DNA of 12,985 bases from Dehalococcoidia bacterium UBA1152. GTDB lineage: Bacteria > Chloroflexota > Dehalococcoidia > Lucifugimonadales > UBA2962. The notes under the pieces are model-generated. The model saw only the letters and a list, made by a program, of their open reading frames with translations. It ran no database searches and had not been told where the DNA came from. This document shows positions 1 to 5,294 of the stretch, one piece after another. The translations under genes and the position numbers were made by a program. The DNA lies in contig DBZU01000019.1 of assembly GCA_002311285.1 (NCBI GenBank), positions 1 to 12,985 on the forward strand, written 5' to 3'. Position 1 is the first letter of the stretch; each line of letters opens with the position of its first letter.

Positions 1-46
1 GGTTATTGATATAACTAATAGATGAAAAAGGTACAACGGGGGGGTA
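1..46 (+). repeat. Structured G-run repeat, copy 1 (cut by window edge)
   Basis: This is the first of three related non-coding copies; the others are near 842-931 and 1733-1803. It shares GGTTATTGATATAACTAATA, then a GATG(A/G)AAAAGG(T/C)ACAAC segment, then a run of seven G (38-44), with copy 2 at nearly every base. GTTAT (2-6) and ATAAC (11-15) form a short hairpin with a TGAT loop. The upstream part seen in copies 2 and 3 (AGATCGAAC plus T-run) lies beyond the left edge. It sits just downstream, in the transcription sense, of the minus-strand gene ending at 114. Its function is unknown. Confidence 0.8.
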
Positions 47-49
47 TCC

Positions 50-91
50 TTTCCTAAGATTGATTCCATATTGGCAATCAATCTTAGGAAA
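50..91. terminator. Perfect 16-bp inverted repeat hairpin
   Basis: The left arm (50-65, TTTCCTAAGATTGATT) is exactly complementary to the right arm (76-91). The inner bases CCA/TGG extend the stem around a short loop. It starts 22 nt past the stop of the minus-strand membrane protein gene and directly follows the G-run of repeat copy 1. No clear U-run follows on either strand, so it may be a processing or stability hairpin rather than a classic intrinsic terminator. The hairpin itself is certain and its role is inferred. Confidence 0.5.
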
Positions 92-113
92 AGAGATAAT
101 CAATAGTTGATAC

Positions 114-770
114 TTAGCTTTGATTTTCCTTTTGCAGCGTAGTTACGATAGTTAATATTCCAGTTATAAGGGTCATAAGAAACATTCCCATCCAACCGAT
201 GATTGAAACGACTTCACCAGTCGCCTCTCCAGATATTATGTCGATAAAAGCCAGTATTGTCACAATCATAAACAATGCGCCAACAATGCCTTTATACTTC
301 TTTTTCAGCGTAAGTGAGGCACCAACTAGAAATAATCCAATGATCATTAAAAAGCCACACATTTGTAACCCTGTAGAAGCTGCTAAGATTGTTGCACCAA
401 CATCATTTCCGAACTCTTTAGCTGCATCTATAGCGATTAACTCTGCGCCAACTAGCGTGACAAACAGTGGTAAACAAAGTATTAATAATAATCCACCAAT
501 TGCAGCTAAGGAGTTACTGGTGACGATGCAACAGCTACTACTATCATCGCTCTTCAATGATTTTGCTAGGTAATAAAGCCCGGTAAACAGAAATATTGCA
601 CCAAAAACATTGAGGATTCCGCTGGCTTGTGATTGAGTTGATTTTTCTAAGACAGCAGCAATGTGTTCAGTAGGCGACATGCCAGACGCATCAACTCCAA
701 GCGTGAACCATGGAATAACTAATAACAGCGGTCCGAGTATTAAAAAGCTTCCAATAACTTTAGAATTCAA
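114..770 (-). CDS. Hypothetical six-helix integral membrane protein
   Basis: This is a protein of about 218 residues that I do not recognise as a named family. It has about six hydrophobic segments, roughly at residues 6-26, 52-70, 88-111, 129-151, 159-179 and 187-211. Short charged loops separate them, including a KKKYK stretch before the fifth helix and an SSSCC patch before the third. It is therefore a likely inner-membrane protein. The frame is open back to a TTG at 782, but GGAGG at 780-776 (minus strand) lies exactly 5 nt before a second TTG at 770, so I choose 770 as the start. A weak promoter is possible at 791-817. The gene is enclosed by repeat copies 1 and 2 and points opposite to the next gene, so it looks like an independent accessory unit. 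Confidence 0.75.
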   Translation of the reverse strand: MNSKVIGSFLILGPLLLVIPWFTLGVDASGMSPTEHIAAVLEKSTQSQASGILNVFGAIFLFTGLYYLAKSLKSDDSSSCCIVTSNSLAAIGGLLLILCLPLFVTLVGAELIAIDAAKEFGNDVGATILAASTGLQMCGFLMIIGLFLVGASLTLKKKYKGIVGALFMIVTILAFIDIISGEATGEVVSIIGWMGMFLMTLITGILTIVTTLQKENQS

Positions 771-775
771 TTTTG

Positions 776-780
776 CCTCC
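776..780 (-). promoter_or_regulatory. Shine-Dalgarno that decides the TTG start at 770
   Basis: GGAGG on the minus strand, 5 nt before TTG (770-768). This is optimal spacing and shows that the longer reading from TTG 782, which would contain the SD within its own codons, is probably wrong. Confidence 0.7.
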
Positions 781-790
781 AATATAATTA

Positions 791-817
791 TTTATAAATT
801 GAATGATAGTATTGCAA
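791..817 (-). promoter_or_regulatory. Candidate promoter of the membrane protein gene
   Basis: On the minus strand TTGCAA (817-812) is followed after 15 nt by TATAAA (796-791), about 20 nt before the start codon. The spacing is short for a sigma70 promoter, so this is a weak call. Confidence 0.3.
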
Positions 818-841
818 AATCAAATGATGATGACAACTAGA

Positions 842-967
842 CTGAATCCCAATTATTCAGATCGAACTTTTTTTTAGAAGATAGGGTTATTGATATAACT
901 AATAGATGGAAAAGGCACAACCGGGGGGGTACTGATTTTAAGCTTGATTTTCTAAATTGTTAAAATC
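842..967 (+). repeat. Structured G-run repeat, copy 2, with flanking hairpins
   Basis: The copy has these parts in order. A hairpin CTGAAT/ATTCAG spans 842-860. AGATCGAAC and eight T follow (859-875), then AGAAGATAGGGTTATTGA. A GTTAT/ATAAC hairpin follows, then GGCACAACC, seven G (923-929) and GTAC. An 8-bp inverted repeat GATTTTAA (934-941)/TTAAAATC (960-967) closes it. The core matches copy 1 almost exactly, and the left half matches copy 3. Most of the 313-bp gap between the divergent genes at 770 and 1090 is this element. The remaining 968-1070 shows nothing I recognise. Confidence 0.8.
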
Positions 968-1052
968 CTAGTTAGCATTTAAGTGACTCCTTAAAAACAT
1001 CGCTCTATGGCAAGCCTGCAAGCTCTCAGACCACATTAAAACACGCCCTGAA

Positions 1053-1083
1053 TTACCTTAAATCCATACTGAAATGTTATTAT
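1053..1083 (+). promoter_or_regulatory. Promoter with extended -10, start codon 6 nt downstream
   Basis: TGTTATTAT (1075-1083) is an extended -10, with TATTAT at 1078-1083. A TTACCT lies 19 nt upstream (1053-1058). Transcription would begin at or next to the ATG at 1090, and no Shine-Dalgarno is present, so the mRNA is probably leaderless. Confidence 0.45.
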
Positions 1084-1089
1084 TTGAGC

Positions 1090-1611
1090 ATGGGCGGCAA
1101 GAAAAGATATCCAATCCAAATAGCAGCAGAAACTAAAGCAGCATTAGATAAGCATCAGATTGCCACTGGCAGTAAGAGCTATGGGGAAGCTATAGCTAAG
1201 CTGTTGGGAGTAAAAGTAACCCGCGGCAAGAATAAGAAACATACAGGCGTTCCAGCATCTATTATTGATGCAGCCATACTTCGATGTTGGGATTATGAAA
1301 GGATCAGAGATAAAACCAGAGCTGAAATAACCAATTCTGTTAGAGAAGCATTGGAAAGACCCTACCCTACTGGTACATCATGGATGGAGTTATATCCTCG
1401 ATGGTACAAAGAGAGCCTAGAGGATTATGTTAATGACCGACTTCAATCACTCAAGAGAAGAGGATTCATTGATAATCCTAAGAAGGGTGTTTGGACTATG
1501 TCGTGGTCTGCTATTACTCCAGAAGAAGTTATGTTTCTTCGATTGTTAACTAAATACATTGAACCGAGTAAACAATTAAATATCCCTCAGTTATTAAAAG
1601 ACAGGGAATAA
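1090..1611 (+). CDS. Putative DNA-binding protein, RHH-like plus Mrr-N-like winged helix
   Basis: This is a 173-residue basic protein. Residues 7-40 (YPIQIAAETKAALD, then SYGEAIAKLLG) have the strand-helix-helix pattern of ribbon-helix-helix antitoxin or repressor domains. Residues 56-138 resemble the N-terminal winged helix of Mrr-type restriction proteins, notably the end RLQSLKRRGFIDNPKKGVW at 118-136, which mirrors the 'LKKAGLIESPKRGVW' pattern of that family. No nuclease domain follows. It is probably a transcriptional regulator or an accessory DNA-binding protein; no partner nuclease lies in the window. The frame extends to TTG 1084, but the -10 ends at 1083, so ATG 1090 is preferred. 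The next small gene starts 2 nt past its stop, implying coupling. The domain calls are by pattern only. Confidence 0.7.
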   Translation: MGGKKRYPIQIAAETKAALDKHQIATGSKSYGEAIAKLLGVKVTRGKNKKHTGVPASIIDAAILRCWDYERIRDKTRAEITNSVREALERPYPTGTSWMELYPRWYKESLEDYVNDRLQSLKRRGFIDNPKKGVWTMSWSAITPEEVMFLRLLTKYIEPSKQLNIPQLLKDRE

Positions 1612-1613
1612 GT

Positions 1614-1721
1614 ATGAAGATGTTTAACAGGAAATTAATCTGGATTATCGCTGGAGTATTGGGAGTCCTTGTCTTACTTGCTTGTATTATGGTGTGGATG
1701 TCGGTTGAAACGGTTAGTTAG
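1614..1721 (+). CDS. 35-aa single-helix membrane peptide, coupled to upstream gene
   Basis: The ATG at 1614 lies 2 nt after the stop of the DNA-binding protein gene. A Shine-Dalgarno-like AGGGA (1603-1607) sits inside the end of that gene, which is the usual layout for translational coupling. The product starts MKMFNRKLIW and continues as an uninterrupted hydrophobic helix (residues 8-29: LIWIIAGVLGVLVLLACIMV). A short polar tail, SVETVS, follows. The positive N-terminus, single helix and lone Cys fit either a small membrane peptide or a very short lipoprotein-like signal, but the Cys context is not a convincing lipobox. A small toxin-like or regulatory membrane peptide is possible. A chance reading frame cannot be excluded at this length. 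Confidence 0.5.
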   Translation: MKMFNRKLIWIIAGVLGVLVLLACIMVWMSVETVS

Positions 1722-1732
1722 TCCAGTTTCTC

Positions 1733-1803
1733 AAGATCGAACCTTTTTTTGAAGATAGGGTTATTGAGTAAATTCGATAAATAATGCCTACACAACGGGG
1801 GTA
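1733..1803 (+). repeat. Structured G-run repeat, copy 3 (diverged right half)
   Basis: AAGATCGAACC and seven T (1733-1750), then GAAGATAGGGTTATTGA (1751-1767), match copy 2 nearly base for base. The next part diverges in sequence: TTATTGAG (1761-1768) pairs with TTCGATAA (1773-1780), so a hairpin is kept where copies 1 and 2 use GTTAT/ATAAC. CTACACAAC, five G (1797-1801) and GTAA end the copy. A GAAAC/GTTTC stem lies just upstream (about 1706-1730), in the position of the hairpin preceding copy 2. Confidence 0.75.
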
Positions 1804-1820
1804 ATTATAAAAAAGCCAAT

Positions 1821-1858
1821 AAAAAAGCCAATACAAGGCGGATTTCATTGCTTTTTTT
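1821..1858 (+). terminator. Intrinsic-terminator-like hairpin with T-run
   Basis: AAAAAAGC (1821-1828) pairs with GCTTTTTT (1850-1857). The stem extends by AAT/ATT around a bulged C and ends in a run of seven T. A tandem copy of AAAAAAGCCAAT precedes it at 1809-1820. It would end transcription of the unit that includes the DNA-binding protein and small peptide. It follows directly on repeat copy 3, just as hairpins follow copies 1 and 2. The rest of 1859-1942 shows nothing recognisable. Confidence 0.5.
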
Positions 1859-1921
1859 GTAATAATAGGATGTCTGTATTAAGCTAATCCCTGTTTAAAC
1901 CGTAATCAAAACCCAACACAC

Positions 1922-1951
1922 TTACATTTATTAAGGCAGTGTTAATATAGG
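1922..1951 (+). promoter_or_regulatory. Promoter of the DUF3090 gene, probably leaderless
   Basis: TTACAT (1922-1927), an 18-nt spacer and TATAGG (1946-1951), with an overlapping TAATAT at 1943-1948. The ATG follows at 1957, so the predicted start of transcription falls at or within a few bases of it. No Shine-Dalgarno is seen. Confidence 0.45.
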
Positions 1952-1956
1952 CTCAG

Positions 1957-2511
1957 ATGTCATACTCTAAATTCGAATTTACAAACATATCTCGGCTTGA
2001 TGTTGAATCTTTAGGCAATCCAGGCAAACGCACATTCCGGATTGTGACAGAAAGTCAAAGCAGTGTTGCATCCATCTGGATTGAAAAGGAAGACTTATTG
2101 CAATTGTCTTTATCTATAAAACAATTATTAGCGACTATTATTGAAGGTGAAGACGCAGCAGTTTCTTCAAGTTCACCGAATGAACTTGAAGCGCCTGATA
2201 TGACAAAGTTAGATTTCAAAGCTGGTAAGTTGTCTTTGAAACACGATCAATCATATGGAATGTTCTTGATTGAGTTCAATGATGTTGAAGGCGTTCAGGA
2301 TATCGATGACCAAAGTATCATTCCTGATCTTAGGATATGGATAAATCGATACCAGGCAGAGTTGTTTTCAGATCAGGCAATGAAAATCTGCTCTGCAGGG
2401 CGACCTTTATGCAATCTTTGTGGAGCACCCGTTGATCCTCCTGAAGAAGGCGGGCATCGATGCCCAAGGAGAAACGGCAATCATACAACAGATGAAATTC
2501 AAAAAATTTAG
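1957..2511 (+). CDS. DUF3090 family protein (TIGR03847)
   Basis: This 184-residue soluble protein matches the DUF3090/TIGR03847 pattern. It has an N-terminal LGNPGKRTFRI (about 19-29), then the VASIWIEKEDLLQLS strand-helix (37-51) and a central FKAGKLSLKHD (87-97). Near the C-terminus comes RIWINRYQAELFSDQAMKI (126-144) and then the hallmark GRPLCNLCGAPVDPPEEGGH. Cys152, Cys155, His167 and Cys169 form a likely Zn-binding knuckle, followed by PRRNG. The length is typical. Its biochemical role is unknown. In Actinobacteria this family is commonly next to a SCO1664-type kinase-like gene, and here such a gene follows 82 nt downstream, which supports both calls. The start is fixed by ATG 1957 directly behind a -10 element. 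Confidence 0.88.
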   Translation: MSYSKFEFTNISRLDVESLGNPGKRTFRIVTESQSSVASIWIEKEDLLQLSLSIKQLLATIIEGEDAAVSSSSPNELEAPDMTKLDFKAGKLSLKHDQSYGMFLIEFNDVEGVQDIDDQSIIPDLRIWINRYQAELFSDQAMKICSAGRPLCNLCGAPVDPPEEGGHRCPRRNGNHTTDEIQKI

Positions 2512-2593
2512 GTTTTTGTAATGAGTACCGGAATTTGTTTACTTATGCAAAAAAAACTCAAGCAATGTCGATTAAACTAAGCGAAACAATATA

Positions 2594-3316
2594 GTGAACC
2601 CTGCTCCGGATAAAGCTAAACAGATCTTGGAGTCTGCAGACATTATTGCATGTACTCCATTAATTTTGGGTACAAATCACAAATTTTTAGTAAATCTTGA
2701 TGCTGGTGATGGAAACATTATGCCAGCTATTTATAAACCCAAAGATGGAGAAAAACCGTTGATTGATTATCCATCCGAAACTTTGTATTTGCGAGAATAC
2801 GCAAGCTACTCTTTGTCCCAGCTCCTGGGTTGGCCTGACATCCCTGTGACGGTAATCAGGAATGGTCCATATGGATTGGGTTCTATGCAATGCCTTGTAG
2901 ATTTTGATCCAAATATTAATTATTTTCATCTTCGAGATAGAAGGTTGAAAGATTTGGCCACCTTCGCTGTTTTCGATGTTTTAGTTAATAATGGAGATCG
3001 GAAAGGTGGACATTTTTTACAGGACTCTTCAGGGAACTTGTGGAGCATTGATCACGGGCTCACTTTTCATCATGAGCCTAGATTACGATCGGTTATGTTG
3101 GAGTATGGAGGATTGCCATTCCCAAGGCATCTTTTAAAAGACGTTGAGAGAGTTGGAACGAAACTGGATGTTGGAGGGGAAATGCATGAAATATTGTCCC
3201 AATGTATTAATTCACGAGAAATGGATGCTTTGATGTATCGATTACAATCAATTCTTAATAATCCAATTTATCCTACTTTATATCCTCACTTGGATGTTCC
3301 TTGGCCACTAATATAA
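2594..3316 (+). CDS. SCO1664-family PI3/4-kinase-like protein (TIGR03843)
   Basis: This 240-residue protein has a lipid-kinase-like core. A probable ATP-binding Lys lies in AIYKP (Lys48). Next come YLREYASYSLSQLLGWPDIP (65-84), the catalytic-loop sequence FDVLVNNGDRKGGH (127-140, with Asp135, Arg136, Lys137 and His140) and a DFG-like metal motif IDHG (152-155). This fits the SCO1664/TIGR03843 family, annotated as phosphatidylinositol 3/4-kinase-like; the true substrate is unknown. GTG 2594 is the chosen start because the family fold begins shortly after residue 10; no strong Shine-Dalgarno is seen. It is probably co-transcribed with the DUF3090 gene. The mycothiol ligase gene often found nearby in Actinobacteria is absent here. 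It converges on the phosphatase gene with a 17-bp gap. Confidence 0.85.
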   Translation: MNPAPDKAKQILESADIIACTPLILGTNHKFLVNLDAGDGNIMPAIYKPKDGEKPLIDYPSETLYLREYASYSLSQLLGWPDIPVTVIRNGPYGLGSMQCLVDFDPNINYFHLRDRRLKDLATFAVFDVLVNNGDRKGGHFLQDSSGNLWSIDHGLTFHHEPRLRSVMLEYGGLPFPRHLLKDVERVGTKLDVGGEMHEILSQCINSREMDALMYRLQSILNNPIYPTLYPHLDVPWPLI

Positions 3317-3333
3317 GCTCTTTTATGATGGCC

Positions 3334-4251
3334 TTAAAGACCGATAAGATGCCTTAATTGGCGTTTCCAGTAAGGTTGAACTTTAATATTCTTGGAAATA
3401 AAGTCAACAATACCATCAGAACCGAAAATCATAGGCTTTCGCCATTGCCGAAGATTCTTGGAATTAATTTTCTGATTGTTAAACTCAGTGTAGAAGGATT
3501 CGAATTTCGTCCATTCCGTTTTGGATTTGCCTTTATTCCCAACTAAAATAGAGCCACCAGATTCTTGAATTATGATTGAACCTGCTGCTACATCCCAAAT
3601 CGCCAGTGATCCTAGTAGAGCAGAATACTGAAGCACACCTGACGCGACCATTGCCAGTTCATATGCGATACTTCCCAGGACCCTAGTTTCTCCTTTTATC
3701 CTGTCTAATTTAGTTGAAAACCAATATTTATTGTTAAAAGAGCCTGGCAGCCCGGCTAAACTTCCAGCTTTTGGTTTGTTTTTTTTAGAAATTTTAATTC
3801 GGCTATTATTTATGTATGCGCCTTTCCCATGCACTGCATGGAGTATGTTGCCGTCAGTATTGCTGGCAGGTATGAATATTGCGCCGGCTACAGGTTTGCC
3901 CTCTTTCAGGACCCCAATGGAGCATGCAAAAATGGGTAATCCCTGAGAAAAATTCCTCGTTCCATCTAACGGATCTATTACCCATATAAATTTGGACAAT
4001 GGTTCATCAGAGATATCCGAATCCTCTTCGCCTATTACTGAGTGATCAGGGAATACTTCCTTGATTGATTTTTTTAAGAAATCTTGAACACTCCTATCAA
4101 CTTCTGTTACAGGATCTGTATTATGTGCATCTTTATATTCGACTTTTAAAGGTTTGCCAAAATAGTCGAGCAAAGTTAGTCCAGCCTTGTTAATTAAAGC
4201 TTTAAGTTCTTTTTCAATTTTTTCTAACTCTAATTCATTATCAGAAGTCAA
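3334..4251 (-). CDS. Inositol-monophosphatase family phosphatase
   Basis: This 305-residue member of the Mg-dependent, Li-sensitive phosphatase superfamily has every metal-site motif. These are DPVTEVD (46-52), GEED (74-77), WVIDPLDGTRNF (90-101, with Asp93 and Asp96) and WDVAAG (219-224, Asp220). It should dephosphorylate inositol phosphate or a related small phosphate (histidinol phosphate, NADP or PAP are alternatives); the sequence does not decide which. It is longer than the usual 250-270 residues, with about 30 extra C-terminal residues. The frame's upstream stop (TGA) is one codon before TTG 4251, so this TTG is the only early start; no good Shine-Dalgarno is seen. It is divergent from the sppA-like gene. 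Confidence 0.88.
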   Translation of the reverse strand: MTSDNELELEKIEKELKALINKAGLTLLDYFGKPLKVEYKDAHNTDPVTEVDRSVQDFLKKSIKEVFPDHSVIGEEDSDISDEPLSKFIWVIDPLDGTRNFSQGLPIFACSIGVLKEGKPVAGAIFIPASNTDGNILHAVHGKGAYINNSRIKISKKNKPKAGSLAGLPGSFNNKYWFSTKLDRIKGETRVLGSIAYELAMVASGVLQYSALLGSLAIWDVAAGSIIIQESGGSILVGNKGKSKTEWTKFESFYTEFNNQKINSKNLRQWRKPMIFGSDGIVDFISKNIKVQPYWKRQLRHLIGL

Positions 4252-4277
4252 TTTTCAAAACCCGTACTTTTAACAAA

Positions 4278-4306
4278 GTTTAATTTTTGTTGTACAGATT
4301 GGTCAA
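4278..4306 (-). promoter_or_regulatory. Candidate promoter of the phosphatase gene
   Basis: On the minus strand TTGACC (4306-4301) is followed after 17 nt by TTAAAC (4283-4278). The -35 is close to consensus and the -10 is poor. It would give a leader of about 20 nt before TTG 4251. Confidence 0.3.
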
Positions 4307-4318
4307 CGAGTTCATAAA

Positions 4319-4347
4319 TTACTTGTTTTGATAATCTGTGCTATAGA
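4319..4347 (+). promoter_or_regulatory. Promoter of the sppA-like gene, probably leaderless
   Basis: TTACTT (4319-4324), 17-nt spacer, TATAGA (4342-4347). ATG codons follow at 4351 and, in frame, at 4357, so transcription would start at one of them. No Shine-Dalgarno is present. Confidence 0.5.
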
Positions 4348-4350
4348 ATC

Positions 4351-5151
4351 ATGATTATGGGCATTAAAGTTAGTTTAAGATCAGAAAAAATAGCAGTAGT
4401 AGAACTTTTCGGGAGGATTGGAGGCCAAATAAGATCTCCAGTTTACGAAAAATTATTTGATCGTCTTAGGAAAGATAAATCATGTAAAGCTTTGGTTTTG
4501 GATATCGATTCTCCAGGAGGGACAGTAACTGATTCGGAATACATATATCATGACTTATGTAGATTTGGATCTGAAAAGCCAATCGTTTCGAATATTCGTG
4601 GATTAGGCGCATCTGGAGCCTACCTTATTGCATGTTCGGGTAGAAAAATTATTGCATCTCCCGCTGCCGTTGTAGGGTCCATAGGGGTTATATCTATCAG
4701 ACCTGTCATAGAGGTTTTACTGGATAAATTGGGCGTGGATATTAATGTCACGAAGACTGGAACATTTAAAGACATGGGAGCTGTTTGGCGAGATTCCAGC
4801 CCCGAAGAAGAGATAAAGCTTCAAGATTTTGTTAACGAGTCATATGAACGTTTTATAGACGTAATTGTTAAGTCCAGGAGTATATCTAAGGAAAAAGTTC
4901 AAGAATTGGCTACTGGCGAAGTTTTTTGGGGATCCAAAGCTCTAGAAAACGGTATGGTGGATCAATTGGGAGGACTAGATGTAGCCATAGACGTGGCTGC
5001 TGAATTAGCAAATTGTAAGCGAAAAGTCATGACAGTTTCTCCAAAGAAAACTTTTTTCCAGCGAGTAACAGGTACATTTGCATCTTCATTAGTTGATTCG
5101 ACTGCTGCCGAGCTAGAAAGAAGAATTTGGTCTGGATATTTTAGGTACTAA
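4351..5151 (+). CDS. sppA: SppA-type serine protease (S49 family) without membrane anchor
   Basis: This 266-residue S49 peptidase shows DIDSPGGTVTDSEYIY (51-66), the nucleophile motif GASGAY (86-91, Ser88), then SPAAVVGSIGVI (103-114) and the general-base Lys in KTGTFKDMG (Lys140). This is the Ser-Lys dyad arrangement of the short bacterial SppA enzymes, which degrade cleaved signal peptides or other membrane-associated peptides. Unlike typical SppA it has no N-terminal membrane helix. An in-frame TAA at 4315 with no ATG, GTG or TTG after it excludes a longer start. The product is thus probably soluble or peripherally bound. It stands alone, divergent from the phosphatase gene and upstream of the DUF1800 operon promoter. 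The symbol is by family and not proof of orthology. Confidence 0.87.
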   Translation: MIMGIKVSLRSEKIAVVELFGRIGGQIRSPVYEKLFDRLRKDKSCKALVLDIDSPGGTVTDSEYIYHDLCRFGSEKPIVSNIRGLGASGAYLIACSGRKIIASPAAVVGSIGVISIRPVIEVLLDKLGVDINVTKTGTFKDMGAVWRDSSPEEEIKLQDFVNESYERFIDVIVKSRSISKEKVQELATGEVFWGSKALENGMVDQLGGLDVAIDVAAELANCKRKVMTVSPKKTFFQRVTGTFASSLVDSTAAELERRIWSGYFRY

Positions 5152-5182
5152 TAAGCAATTAATCTTTTAAATTGAAATACTC

Positions 5183-5211
5183 TTGCTCATGTATATTTAG
5201 TTTTTTATAAT
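5183..5211 (+). promoter_or_regulatory. Sigma70-like promoter of the five-gene operon
   Basis: TTGCTC (5183-5188), an exact 17-nt spacer and a consensus TATAAT (5206-5211). Transcription from about 5218 would leave a leader of roughly 77 nt before ATG 5295. An AGGA (5284-5287) sits 7 nt before that ATG. It is the only consensus -10 between the sppA-like gene and this operon. Confidence 0.6.
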
Positions 5212-5294
5212 GCATTTTATTTTTAAACATGATACACATAACCTGATTTTATGATAATAAATGATTATCTTAATTGTTTAGACAGGATAAACGC

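Noticed and set aside
199..573. Plus-strand reading frame of 124 codons opposite the membrane protein gene
   Set aside because: It lies inside a minus-strand gene that has clear membrane helices and a strong Shine-Dalgarno; its own product has no recognisable pattern.
1..1803. The repeat copies as integron attC sites enclosing gene cassettes
   Set aside because: The spacing and single small genes fit, but the RYYYAAC and GTTRRRY core boxes are not present in matching positions, the two genes point in opposite directions, and no integrase is seen.
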